64,000 nt of DNA from positions 744,001 through 808,000 of the forward strand of contig OW568872.1 in the NCBI GenBank assembly GCA_938743325.2, in the 5' to 3' direction. The DNA is from Pycnococcus provasolii. Lineage: Eukaryota; Chlorophyta; Pseudoscourfieldiophyceae; Pseudoscourfieldiales; Pycnococcaceae. This document shows, piece by piece, positions 40,284-49,978 of this stretch; position 1 is the stretch's first letter, and each line of letters starts with the position of its first letter. Below the pieces are notes generated by a model that searched no databases, was not told the DNA's origin, and saw only the letters and a program-made list of their open reading frames with translations. Both the position numbers and the translations under genes were made by a program.

Positions 40284-41282
40284 ATGCCTGCGCCTGCGCT
40301 TTCATTTGGACCCTCCTCCTGCGCCCTGGGCACGCACGCGACCGGCACGCAGAGCGCAAAGCACCTCTGCAATGCGAACTTCAGCTCTGCGACGATCTAC
40401 TACCCAACGGGCGACGGGTTGCCTCCTCTGATGCCTTCAGTCGTCATCGTCGGCGGCTGGGGATGTGGCGAGCATGCTATGGCCGCCTGGGGCCCGTTTT
40501 ACGCCTCGCACGGCATTGTGGCTATGACCATTGGCACGCCTACGCCATGGCATGACTCGCCAGCCGCTCGTTGCCGGGCGCTCCTCGATGCAAGCGTGGC
40601 GCTGCAGTCCGAGCACGAGCGTGAAGGCTCCGCTGTGCAAGGGCGCCTCGCCGTCGAGCGACGCGCCGTGCAGGGATACTCCTTAGGAGGCGGCGGCGCA
40701 CAGATGGCGGGCCTGAGCGACCAGACTCTCAAGTGCGTCATCGCGCTCTGTCCGAACGAGGGCGAACTGAGTCCAACGGCAGAGAGACTTTCGTTTCCAA
40801 CTGAGCAGCGCGCGTCCTCGGTGCCTGTGCTCATCATCTGTGGCGAGAAGGATTCTTGGGACGCTAACCCCAAGACGCAGGCATGGCCCCAGTACCACCA
40901 GACGACGGCTACCAAGCTCATCGTCGAAGTGACGGGCGGGGATCACTACGTGGCCAATGGCCCATCGGGTGGCAACCAACATGGGCTGGAGGCAGGCGCC
41001 GGCGTCGACATGTTTTGCAACTTCATGTCCAGTTTCGCTTGTGGGCTTTGCTGCCCTCCTGCATATTGGTGCGTGCCATTTTCAGGTGGAACATTGGATG
41101 GGCCAAGCGGCCACGCCGCAGACCACGCGCCGCGGGGCGCCATCGGCGGGATGGCACTTGCGTGGTTGCGCCTCTTCCTACTGGGCCACGAGAGCGTGCG
41201 GTCGCAGCTCGTCATTCGTCCCGACATAGCCTCCGGCTTTGAGTGCAGTGGAGTCGAGGCCCCGCAGGCGATGCACCGCTGA
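40284..41282 (+). CDS. PETase/cutinase-like alpha/beta hydrolase
   Basis: This protein has 332 residues from ATG 40284. It aligns well, from memory, with the dienelactone-hydrolase/polyester-hydrolase family that includes bacterial PETase and actinobacterial cutinases. Matches include SATIYYPTGDG, WGPFYASHGIVAMTIGT (PETase WWGPRLASHGFVVITIDT), GYSLGGGG (PETase GWSMGGGG), CGEKDSWDAN and GGDHYVAN (PETase GGSHSCAN). The triad should be Ser133, Asp190 and His221; the Asp-His spacing (31) equals that of PETase. PETase Trp159 is Tyr here. After the His it has an inserted Cys-rich segment (FACGLCCPPAYWC). No clear signal peptide is seen, unlike secreted bacterial enzymes. The substrate could be a natural ester such as cutin-like or storage lipid; plastic cleavage is not implied. 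Confidence 0.85.
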   Translation: MPAPALSFGPSSCALGTHATGTQSAKHLCNANFSSATIYYPTGDGLPPLMPSVVIVGGWGCGEHAMAAWGPFYASHGIVAMTIGTPTPWHDSPAARCRALLDASVALQSEHEREGSAVQGRLAVERRAVQGYSLGGGGAQMAGLSDQTLKCVIALCPNEGELSPTAERLSFPTEQRASSVPVLIICGEKDSWDANPKTQAWPQYHQTTATKLIVEVTGGDHYVANGPSGGNQHGLEAGAGVDMFCNFMSSFACGLCCPPAYWCVPFSGGTLDGPSGHAADHAPRGAIGGMALAWLRLFLLGHESVRSQLVIRPDIASGFECSGVEAPQAMHR

Positions 41283-41756
41283 CCGCCAACACGCGTCGTG
41301 GTTTGCGCCGTTTTTGTCTCGAAGACAAATCTCGTGCGCGTTTGCTTTGAAGGCGGCTCAACGTCAAGAGCGCCGCGATGCGTGGGAGCAGCCAGCAATG
41401 GGCGAGGCGATGCGGAAGGTGTCACCGCGACTCAGTGTGACTTAGTAACTTAGTGACTTAGTGTCTTAGTGACTTAGTGTCACCGCGACTCACGTCACGC
41501 CGGTCAATCAATGTGTTGCGCATGTGCGGACGTGTTAGCACGCGCAGCACGTTAGGACGCGCGTCGCCACGTGAAAGGAATGTCAGGAGTCAGGACGGAT
41601 CTGCACGGAGGGAGGGATTGGGGGTTCTGGCTCTCCAGCGCCAGCCGCCAGGCCCATCCAAATTCCACCCCGAGTGAGTATCCCCTAACCTTAGTGTGGT
41701 CGAAACGTCGGAGAAAGACCGGTTGATTTTTACTTTTGTGACTAAAAATATACTGT
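41283..41756. other. Spacer before sulfite oxidase with short tandem repeats
   Basis: At about 41429-41480 the word ACTTAGTG/GACTTAGT repeats five times, flanked by two copies of GTGTCACCGCGACTCA (near 41419 and 41479). No gene is seen. Confidence 0.6.
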
Positions 41757-43826
41757 ATGGCGATGTCGTTGACGACGAAGTGCGTTGTTCCAATGTTCAT
41801 GCTGCGACGATACTCAGCATCATTAGCATCATCATCATACTACTACTACGCATGTGGTGCTGACTCGTCGTTGTCGTCATGTCGTCGTCTTCACACCACC
41901 ACGGCCACCACTACTTCCGCTGATGCCACTGCCGCTGCATCAACACGGGCTCGCCGTCACCACGAGCAGCACGAGAAGTATACAGTTATAAGTATTAACA
42001 CGCTCGCTTCGAGGTACTTCTACTTTGCGGCGACAACTATCACAGCAACAAGTGCATACCTGTGGTGGAATGCGGGACACATGCCATTCGTCACCAGCAG
42101 GAGGGGTGATGACGATGGCAGTAGTGCAACGGCAAAAGCTGATTCTCTCAGCAGCAACGACGACGACGCACCGGATTCTACAACATCACCACCTCGTAGT
42201 AGCAGTAGTCATCTACCAACCATTTCTCTCGACGAAGTGCGCGCATCTCGCGCAGTCGCAATAACTCTGCTCGCAAGGCTCGAGGCGGAGGACACCGACG
42301 TCGTTCCCACGGACGTTGGATCGAAACACCGAATTCTCATCACGCACGACGACGTCGTGTACGACATAGGCGAGTTCATCAAAAACCATCCAGGTGGTGC
42401 GAGGCGAATCCTAAGAGCCGCCGGGGGCGCGGTCGAGCCGTTCTGGAAGATGTATGCGCAGCACAGCGCGCCAGGTGTTCGAGCTGTGCTCGACGAACTC
42501 GCGGTTGGGCGCCTGTCGACGAGCGACGTCGCTAAGCTTCAAGAGGAGCTTGCACAGGAGCTTGAGAGCGACCCGTTCGCGAACGATCCGAAGAGAGGGA
42601 ACGTCGAGGAGAAACTGCTCGTGCACAGCTACAAGCCATTCAATGCCGAGGCGCGCGCGGAATCTCTGCTGCTGCAGCAGCATGACATAGACGACGATCC
42701 GGCGTCGCATCGACTTGCATTCGTTACGCCCAACGACGCCGTGTACGTGAGGCATCACTTGCCCGTTCCCGTCGGTGGAGGTCCAACTTCAATAGCAGTC
42801 GGCGAATGTCGATTCGACGTTGCAGATCTTATGGACGAATCCAAATTTAGGCGCCATCGCGTCAAAGCCGTACTCCAGTGCTCGGGGAATCGTCGTTCCG
42901 AAGCGCAGCGTGAAGCAAGGGAACTTGAACTGCCAGATCCACAAGGCTTGCCATGGAAGCAAGGCGCGATTGCGAACGTCGAGTGGGAGGGTGTTTTGCT
43001 CGCCGATGTGCTTCGAGCAGCTGGGGTTGTGCCCGAGAAGAAGATGGTGACGACGAACGACGGCTACGAACGACACGTGCAATTTGCAGGAGCAGACGTC
43101 CCTCGCGTCGGCGACTGGAAAGACGAGACTGGATTCTACGGAGCGAGCATTCCACTGCGACATGCTCTTGATGTCAATCGTGAGGTGCTGGTGGCGTTTC
43201 GCATGAACGGCGAACCACTTAGCATGGAGCACGGCTATCCGCTACGAATCATCGTTCCAGGCTGTACGGGCGCACGGTGGGTGAAGTGGGTCGAGCGCAT
43301 CGAGGTTGCGGACGACGAGAGTCCAAGCTTTTGGCAACAGAATGACTACCGCATTTTACCTGGATCAGTGCGAACGCGCGCCGATGCTGACTTTTCAGCC
43401 ATGCCTGCATTGAACGGAACTCCCGTTTCCAGTGCGATCATTTGGCCGCCTGAGGGTGCGACGGTATCGCCGTCGGAAGACGGCACGGTCGAAGTCTCCG
43501 GATGGGCACACGCGGGGAGCGGACGAGGCATCGCCTACGTCGAGGTGAGCATCGGCTCTGATGGCGTATGGCATCAAGCTGAGGAGGTGAGGCGAGACGC
43601 TGACCAAGACATGAGAGGAGGATCGTTCAGCTGGACGACGTGGCGCACGCGTGTACCACTACCGGCGGCGCCGTCGAAGGGCGGCGAGGGTGAGATTGTT
43701 CTGCGGGTACGTGCGCGTGACGTCGATGGGAATGTGCAGCCTGACGCGAACGGTGCTTGCTGGAACCTACGCGGATTGTGCTTCAATGGAGTGCATGCGA
43801 GGAGGTGCAATGCAGCAGCGCCTTGA
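41757..43826 (+). CDS. SUOX: Sulfite oxidase with cytochrome b5 domain (animal type)
   Basis: This molybdenum enzyme oxidises sulfite to sulfate. It has 689 residues from ATG 41757. Order: a leader of about 80 residues, a membrane-like helix (YFYFAATTITATSAYLWW, 87-104), a cytochrome b5 domain with both haem His (HPGG His211; KMYAQHS His236), the Mo-cofactor domain (Cys375 in LQCSGNRRSE, then GYPLRIIVPGCTGARWVKW) and the C-terminal dimer domain (VEVSGWAHAG). Sequence around the haem (GGAVEPFWKMYAQH) is close to the animal protein, which works in the mitochondrial intermembrane space with cytochrome c. Plant sulfite oxidase is peroxisomal and lacks haem. So a mitochondrial location is inferred. 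It is one of the few genes lying on the same strand as its left neighbour. Confidence 0.93.
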   Translation: MAMSLTTKCVVPMFMLRRYSASLASSSYYYYACGADSSLSSCRRLHTTTATTTSADATAAASTRARRHHEQHEKYTVISINTLASRYFYFAATTITATSAYLWWNAGHMPFVTSRRGDDDGSSATAKADSLSSNDDDAPDSTTSPPRSSSSHLPTISLDEVRASRAVAITLLARLEAEDTDVVPTDVGSKHRILITHDDVVYDIGEFIKNHPGGARRILRAAGGAVEPFWKMYAQHSAPGVRAVLDELAVGRLSTSDVAKLQEELAQELESDPFANDPKRGNVEEKLLVHSYKPFNAEARAESLLLQQHDIDDDPASHRLAFVTPNDAVYVRHHLPVPVGGGPTSIAVGECRFDVADLMDESKFRRHRVKAVLQCSGNRRSEAQREARELELPDPQGLPWKQGAIANVEWEGVLLADVLRAAGVVPEKKMVTTNDGYERHVQFAGADVPRVGDWKDETGFYGASIPLRHALDVNREVLVAFRMNGEPLSMEHGYPLRIIVPGCTGARWVKWVERIEVADDESPSFWQQNDYRILPGSVRTRADADFSAMPALNGTPVSSAIIWPPEGATVSPSEDGTVEVSGWAHAGSGRGIAYVEVSIGSDGVWHQAEEVRRDADQDMRGGSFSWTTWRTRVPLPAAPSKGGEGEIVLRVRARDVDGNVQPDANGACWNLRGLCFNGVHARRCNAAAP

Positions 43827-44074
43827 ACACGAACACGAATACGATTGTTGCTATGTTTTGGTTTTTTGTTCCCGTGATGTAAGAGGAAGGAAATGTTTTC
43901 GGAAAATGTCTTGTGTAGTTCAATATACTTCTTTTCAAGTCACGTGACTTTTTGGATTACTCTAGTATGTAATTGTATCGGATTTATCAATTTCTAATCA
44001 GTTGCGGCGCGACAAATGCGCGTGCCGCTGATTTGCGCAAGCACACCCCCATCTTGATGGATGAGCGTAACTGC

Positions 44075-44786
44075 TTAGTAGCGGTAGTGCGGCGGCTTGA
44101 AGGGTCCGTTGACCGAGACGTGGATGTACTCGGCCTGGTCCGAGGTAAGCTTCGTGAGCTTGGCGCCGAGCTTCGGCAGGTGGAGCGCAGCCACCTTCTC
44201 GTCGAGGTGCTTCGGCAGGATGTAGACCTTCTTGTCGTACTTGTTCGTCTTGCGCTCGTTCCAGAGCTCGAGCTGGGCGATGCACTGGTTCGTGAACGAG
44301 CACGACATGACGAACGACGGGTGTCCCGTGGCGCAGCCAAGGTTGAGCAGACGTCCCTCGGCGAGCACGATGACGCCGTGTCCGTCGGGGAACACGAAGC
44401 GGTCGCACTGCGGCTTGATTGTGATGCGCTTGATGCCCGGGTACGACTCGAGGCCAGCCATGTCAATCTCGTTATCGAAGTGGCCGATGTTTCCGACGAT
44501 GGCGTTGTTCTTCATCTTCTTCATGGAGTCCACCATGATGATGTCCTTGTTACCCGTCGTGGTGACGAAGATGTCGCACCACTCGACGACGTCCTCGATG
44601 GGGCACACGGTGTATCCCTCCATGCACGCCTGCAGGGCGCAGATGGGGTCAATCTCGGAGATGAACACGCGCGCGCCCGCAGCCTTCATCGCGGCGGCGG
44701 AGCCCTTGCCGACGTCACCGAATCCGCCAATCCAGGCGGACTTTCCGGCAATCATCACGTCCGTGGCACGCATGATGCCGTCGGGG

Positions 44787-44821
<35 letters not shown>

Positions 44822-45716
44822 CGACTTCGTGACGGAGTCGTTGACGTTGATGGCCGGGAAGAGGAGGATGCCCTCGTCCTGCATCTCATAGAGACGCTTG
44901 ACGCCCGTCGTCGTCTCCTCGGACACGCCAACGCAGCGCTTGGCAATGTCCTGCCAGCGCGAGGTGACGCCGGCGTTGAGGCCGTCCTTGATGATCTGCA
45001 GGACGATCTTGAACTCCGGGTTGGACGTCGAGGTCGGGTCGGGGATCGCACCGCTCTTGGCGAACTCGAGCTCCGCCTTGTATCCCTCGTGGATGAGGAG
45101 CGTGGCGTCACCGCCGTCGTCGACGATGATGTCCGGGCCACCTCCGTCAGCCTTCCAGTCGAGCATGCGCTCCGTGCACCACCAGTACTCCTCGAGCGTC
45201 TCGCCCTTCCAGGCGAAGACGGCGCAGGAGTCGCGCGCGCACGCGGCGGCGGCGTGGTCCTGCGTGCTGAAGATGTTGCACGAGCACCAGCGCACCTTGG
45301 CGCCGAGCGCGGTGAGCGTCTCGATGAGCACGGCCGTCTGGATGGTCATGTGGAGCGATCCGGAGATGTTGGCACCGGCGAGGGGCTGGTTCGCTCCGAA
45401 CTCCGTGCGGCACGCCATGAGTCCGGGCATCTCCACCTCGGCGATGTCGAGCTCCATGCGGCCTGCATTGATCGTGTTGTTGTTGTTGTTGTTGTTGTTG
45501 GGGTGGTGGTGATGTGAAGGAGTGAGTGAACCTGAAAGAGGAAGGGAACCAGACCAGACCAGATTATGATGATCAAACAAAAACAAAAGCACAAACAAAC
45601 ACACAACAAGGAAACAAAGCAAACAGAAACATACCGAAGTCCGCCTCGTTAATATCCTTGACCTTGTACTCGCGGCCCGAGGAGGTTTTCTCAACTGTGC
45701 ACATTGCGGACGCCAT
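44075..45716 (-). CDS. SAHH: S-adenosylhomocysteine hydrolase, two exons
   Basis: This enzyme splits S-adenosylhomocysteine into adenosine and homocysteine and so keeps methylation running. Coding is in two exons: 45716-45635 (starts [14 protein letters not shown], ends at a split Gly codon) and 45462-44075, 489 residues in all. The 172-base intron has GTATGT at the donor and GCAG at the acceptor; the joined sequence reads [18 protein letters not shown], as the family requires. NAD-binding [14 protein letters not shown] and the C-terminal KPPHYRY tail are present. The insertion of about 40 residues found in plant, algal and some bacterial enzymes is here ([20 protein letters not shown] and after). 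The convergent sulfite oxidase stop is 248 bases away. TGTAA lies near 43967. Confidence 0.97.
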
Positions 45717-46833
45717 GGTGAATGAATGTAAAAAATAAAGTGGGAAGAATGAAGAATGAAGCTATTGAAGGTGGGATCGGAGAGGCGATGGATCGAGCAC
45801 TGATGATCGTGCCGATCCCGATCGGCGGCGGGGCCCTGAGGCTGAGGGGGGCCGACAGCCAGGAATCAAGCACCTTTCCAGTAGCACCCAAAGGAAAGGG
45901 CGAACCGCGGGGGGGGTCCGGGTGGAAGGGGAACATTCGGTTGGGAGGCTTCGGATTGGAACCGGTATCCCCTTGGGTGGGCCGCCAACCAAGCCCGGGG
46001 ATAACAATGTGTAATTGTTATCAGGGCGCGACTTTTACAGTACTTCTGGACTTTTCTGTCTGGACTTTTCCTTTTTCTTTCCCAACAATCACCTCGTCTT
46101 CTTCTTGGCCTTCGTCTTCTTCGTCTTCGTCTTCGTCTTCGTCTTCGCCTTTGGGAACTTGGGCCTTGGGGGCTCCTCGCTTTGATCGACCACTCGTGTC
46201 GTTCGACCAGCAGGGATGGAGTTTGGACGATCCATCGGGAGACGTGTCTGCCTGAGGTAAATTTTACGCTGGTACCGTACCCGTATCCCCTACCGGGTAC
46301 CGTATCCCCCCTGATTCTTGGGTTGCTTGCTTGCTTTTTTCGTGCTTTTCGTCGACCTTTTTCGTCGGCTGGTCCCTGTTTCCTTATTTCCCTCTTTGTT
46401 GTTTGTGTCTGTGGCGCGCACCTTCGACTCTTCGAAGGTGCTCTCTCCCTGTTCTGTACAGTTCACACTTCACACAACATCCTTCTCGGCTTCTCCATGT
46501 CCAAGTCTCCCCCCCGCGGGGGGGATCCCACGAATTGCCTGCAGGTCTTAATTCCTTCCCCCGACGGGCGACGGTCCCTCCTCCAATTCTCTTGTCCCTG
46601 GCAGCCTGGGCGCCATGCAAGGCGAGAAACTTATGATACCTCCTTGAACGGAGTTGAACTCACCCCGAAACGCATAACCTTAAGGTAAACCCCCAGCCGA
46701 CCTTGATGCTTGACCCGAACCCCGAAACGCCAATACAGTGAAAAGTTAACAACCACGGGTACGGTAGTTCCTTCCGTGCGGTCAACCTCCTCCTCACCCG
46801 CACGCTCACCCCTCTCATCCATCACCTGCAGAC
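45717..46833. other. Long head-to-head spacer without a gene
   Basis: It contains (GAAGAATGAA)n near 45744-45760, a GTCTTCGTCTTC run at about 46097-46148, and CCGTACCCGTATCCCC/CCGTATCCCC near 46275-46310. A plus-strand frame of 177 codons (45722-46255) is open but has repeat-derived composition. No RNA gene is recognised. Confidence 0.45.
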
Positions 46834-48489
46834 ATGCCCGTGGCGAAAATGTCCCCTCCCGCGAAGGCCAAGGAACGCGCAGCGTCCGCCGCGGCCATAT
46901 CGCTCCTCGCGGCAGCGGCCTCCTCCTCAGGCGCAGGATCAGCTCACGCTTCCTCGGGAGTTGCCGGCCTTAAGAAGAAGAAGTCCTCCTCCTCTGGGGC
47001 GTCTGGGGGAGCGGCCGGCGGCCACTCCGGGTCGTCTTCGTTCAACCAGAGACTCTTAAACATGCACACAAGCAGGAGTAACAACTCAGTGTCAGATAAT
47101 AATAAGGTGCAAGTCACGCAAACGCTCAGAAACGCAATTGACGTCGTCGACGACGTGCACGACTTTGCGGAGGAACTCGGGAAAATCGCCGCGGGACACA
47201 TCCTCATCAACAACCCAAAGCACCAGCCGATTCTCAAGCAGGACAAAGCGAACGAGGAGCACGCCTGCGAACCACGCTCCTCGTTCACGTCGTCTTTTGC
47301 ACCGCCAACCTCGTCACGACCACCCACGCACGACGTCGTATGCGCTAAGCACAACAACAAACACACGTACGGACACTTCAACGCGTGCTGCCTTCACCAA
47401 AACGAAACGCTGTGGAAGCGAGAACTCGACAGAAGCCGATCGGAAGCACTGGAAATGGCCGCGCTGTACCGAAGGCTGCAGCTGAAGTGTGCCCTCCACG
47501 TCGCAAGGCGAATCGCAAGAAGGCGCGTGCGCGTCAGCTGGGACGAGTGGTCGTACCGCACCAAGCTCAAGCGAAGGTTCCGAAGGTGCATGATCAGCAT
47601 ACACGGCGCGCGAATGGCACGGTCGCTGCGATTCTGGCTCTGGCACACGAAGCGCATTTCGCGTGTCAAGAGGCTTGCGAAGCGAATGATGAACGCCAAG
47701 GTGTACTCCGCGTTCCTTTCTTGGGTGACGAGCGCCGAAGACGAGCGCAGACGACGTGCGACAGCCAGGCGCGTCATTCTGCGACTGCTCAACGTCAAGA
47801 TGGCACGCGCGTATGCGGCGTGGTACGAGGCGCTCGTCAACGCGAGGCGCCTGCGAAGGTCCGGAGAACGCGCGGTGGTGAGAATGATGCGCATACGCGA
47901 GTACTCGGCATTTCGCAGGTGGAAGACGGCGCGCGAGGATCGCGTCAATGCACAGCGCATGGGACGCTACGCCGTCACCAAGCTGCTGAAGCGCAAGCTC
48001 GCGATCGCATTCGGAGGATTCGTGGACGGCGTTACACACCAGAAGCAACTTAAGTTGGTTGGCATACGCGTCATCAAGCGAATCACGCAAGCGCGCCTTG
48101 CGAGTGCGTGGGAAGCGTGGGCATTCCGAATGCGCGAGCTTGCGAGGCTGCAGACGCTCAGCTACAAGGCTGTGGAATTTTTCCAGGGTGGATGCCTGCG
48201 ACGCGCGTTTGCAAAGTGGTGCTTCGAGGCGGACCCAGAGACGAAGCTGCGAGAGAAGAACGAACGCCTTCGCCGGAGGCGCGAGGTGAAGCGCGCATTT
48301 AAGCGGTGCGCGGAGCAGGAGCACCTGCTGTCGCAGATGGCGTCGGAGGTGACGACGATGCGCGAGCAGATGCGAAAGGATCTCGCTCGTCTCGAGGTTC
48401 CTCTGCATGCGCGCTACATCCCGTCGGCGTTCAGTCCGGCTGTACGCACGAGCGGCGGCGACGAGAATCGACCTGTGCCAAAGCCTTAG
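46834..48489 (+). CDS. Sfi1-like repeat protein (centrin-binding type)
   Basis: This protein has 551 residues from ATG 46834. Residues about 215-490 carry at least eight helical repeats of about 33 residues, each with a basic helix and a Trp or aromatic near the end: WDEWSYRTK, LRFWLWHTKR, YSAFLSWVTS, ARAYAAWYEAL, YSAFRRWKTA, AIAFGGFVDG, ASAWEAWAFR and RRAFAKWCFE. This A-x(n)-W spacing is that of Sfi1 repeats, which line up centrins at spindle poles, centrioles and basal bodies. A disordered Ser/Gly start and a coiled-coil end (EHLLSQMASEVTTMREQM) flank the repeats. Sfi1-like proteins are common in flagellate eukaryotes. The binding partner is inferred, not shown. Confidence 0.8.
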   Translation: MPVAKMSPPAKAKERAASAAAISLLAAAASSSGAGSAHASSGVAGLKKKKSSSSGASGGAAGGHSGSSSFNQRLLNMHTSRSNNSVSDNNKVQVTQTLRNAIDVVDDVHDFAEELGKIAAGHILINNPKHQPILKQDKANEEHACEPRSSFTSSFAPPTSSRPPTHDVVCAKHNNKHTYGHFNACCLHQNETLWKRELDRSRSEALEMAALYRRLQLKCALHVARRIARRRVRVSWDEWSYRTKLKRRFRRCMISIHGARMARSLRFWLWHTKRISRVKRLAKRMMNAKVYSAFLSWVTSAEDERRRRATARRVILRLLNVKMARAYAAWYEALVNARRLRRSGERAVVRMMRIREYSAFRRWKTAREDRVNAQRMGRYAVTKLLKRKLAIAFGGFVDGVTHQKQLKLVGIRVIKRITQARLASAWEAWAFRMRELARLQTLSYKAVEFFQGGCLRRAFAKWCFEADPETKLREKNERLRRRREVKRAFKRCAEQEHLLSQMASEVTTMREQMRKDLARLEVPLHARYIPSAFSPAVRTSGGDENRPVPKP

Positions 48490-48558
48490 TTAGGAAAACA
48501 AACAAACAAAAGTCCATCGATGTATTGCACTACTATACAGTAAAAAAGAAGTTCTCCC

Positions 48559-49608
48559 TCAAACGTCAGCCGCGGCGGCGGCAGCCTCCTCCTGCTCCTG
48601 CTTCTCCTCCGGCTCTGGCTCTGGCTCAGCAGGTGCCTCAGCAGGTGCCTCCGCAGGTGCCTCAGAAGGTGCCTCCGCAGGCTCGTCAGCAGGTGCTGGA
48701 GCTTCTTCCGCAGCTGGCGTGAGCTCCTCCTGCTTCTCCTCCGGCTCCGGCTCCGGCTCAGCAGGCGCTGACACCTTCTTCCTCGCCTCGAGCTTTGCCA
48801 ACCTCAACTTCCTCTCTCGGTCCATCCGTTGCGTGTATGCACTGCGTCGAACGTGCGGCTGAGTAGCGTCAAGATAGTCTACGCACGGCGAGACGTCGCC
48901 ACCTCCAGCACCATACGTTCCGAAGAGTCCGCCGCGCTTTGCAACTCTCGGGTCCCACCCTAGATTTCTCCTCGGCGTAGCTGCGTGTGCGCTCTCGAGC
49001 TTCCTCGGCGAGGCGACAGCACGCGCCGCGAGCGGTATGCCTAGTGCCGTGTCCGTGACGTGTGCCACCGCGCCTGACACGACTGCGTTGCTTCCCGTGG
49101 CTGGTGCGAGCACGAGTTTGTTGATTTCGTGCGACGCCGGCCTTCTCGGCGCGCTTCTTGGGCTAACGTACGCGGGCACTTCTCTTGTCGCCGGCGTGAT
49201 GTTGGTATTTGTGAGAAGGATGGGTTTGTTTGTGAAGAGCGTTGCTCTTTCTTTGTACGACCCTCTTCTGAGGCAGGGCAAGGTTCTCTGGTCCGGCGGT
49301 TCCCATATACCGCTGATGGGCGACCTTTTGATTCCGAGCGGCACATTATTCATATTCTTCTTCGCATCCTTTGGAGCAGGAGCACTCGCAGAAGAAAAGG
49401 CGTCCTCTTGAGCCTCAGCCTCAGCCTGATGTGTTGCGTCTTGTGGCCCTTGCACATCTTCTTCTCCTTGATGATCCTCCGCCTCCGCCTCCGCCTCCTC
49501 CGAAGGCTGAGAAGGTGGTTCTATAGGGACGGGAACATCAACATCAACGCCTGAAGGTGAGATTAATGCCGCAGACGAGGACGCAGAGGCATCCATATCG
49601 GCGGACAT
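48559..49608 (-). CDS. Low-complexity orphan with Pro-Ala-Glu repeats
   Basis: From ATG 49608 (MSADMDAS) this frame codes 349 residues. I do not recognise it. The first third is acidic; the middle has more ordinary sequence (SGIWEPPDQRTLPCLRRGSY, NLGWDPRVAKRGGLFG) with several short basic patches. A basic helix (QRMDRERKLRLAKLEARKKV) leads into a Glu/Pro/Ala tail in which PEPEPEEKQE and APAEAP words recur. A cytoskeletal or scaffold role is possible, without proof. A coding frame extends upstream of 49608 without an ATG. It shares its start spacer with the 49979 gene. Confidence 0.6.
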   Translation of the reverse strand: MSADMDASASSSAALISPSGVDVDVPVPIEPPSQPSEEAEAEAEDHQGEEDVQGPQDATHQAEAEAQEDAFSSASAPAPKDAKKNMNNVPLGIKRSPISGIWEPPDQRTLPCLRRGSYKERATLFTNKPILLTNTNITPATREVPAYVSPRSAPRRPASHEINKLVLAPATGSNAVVSGAVAHVTDTALGIPLAARAVASPRKLESAHAATPRRNLGWDPRVAKRGGLFGTYGAGGGDVSPCVDYLDATQPHVRRSAYTQRMDRERKLRLAKLEARKKVSAPAEPEPEPEEKQEELTPAAEEAPAPADEPAEAPSEAPAEAPAEAPAEPEPEPEEKQEQEEAAAAAADV

Positions 49609-49855
49609 TGTGACAAAGACACCCCCTGGATGAAGAAGAAGGAGGAGGAGGTTAACGGTGGCCCTGTCCAGATACACGGGCTGACGGGTAATACGGTAGT
49701 TAAGGTCGGGGAATTATTTGAGGCAAGGCAAGGGCAAGGGCTGATCCCCATCAAGGGAATGGAGAGACAACAGGGTCCTATTATTAGGGTCCAGAGGCTG
49801 TTAAAACAATACCCGGGTAATTGGTGAAGTATTAGGGTATTAGGGTCGGTTTCGG

Positions 49856-49886
49856 ATTAGGGTTAGGGTTAGGGTTAGGGTTAGGG
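49856..49886. repeat. Interstitial TTAGGG array
   Basis: About five TTAGGG units, with degenerate units from 49831 to 49902. The array lies in a 370-base head-to-head spacer, about 95-120 bases before ATG 49979. It is the longest of the four arrays. Confidence 0.8.
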
Positions 49887-49978
49887 CTACATCTAGGGTT
49901 ACATATATCTGTTTGCGATTATTCATTATTCGTGTTGGCATCGTCATCCCTCCTCGTTGTGCGTTTCGCTCCAGAGCC

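Noticed and set aside
43973-45517. Long plus-strand frame of 514 codons opposite the SAHH gene
   Set aside because: It lies wholly antisense to a highly conserved enzyme; its sequence is rich in Arg, Leu, Val, Asp and His as expected from the reverse of GC-biased codons.
45722-46255. 177-codon plus-strand frame in the SAHH upstream spacer
   Set aside because: It ends in a Ser run from a (CTTCGT)n repeat and shows no domain; I treat it as chance.
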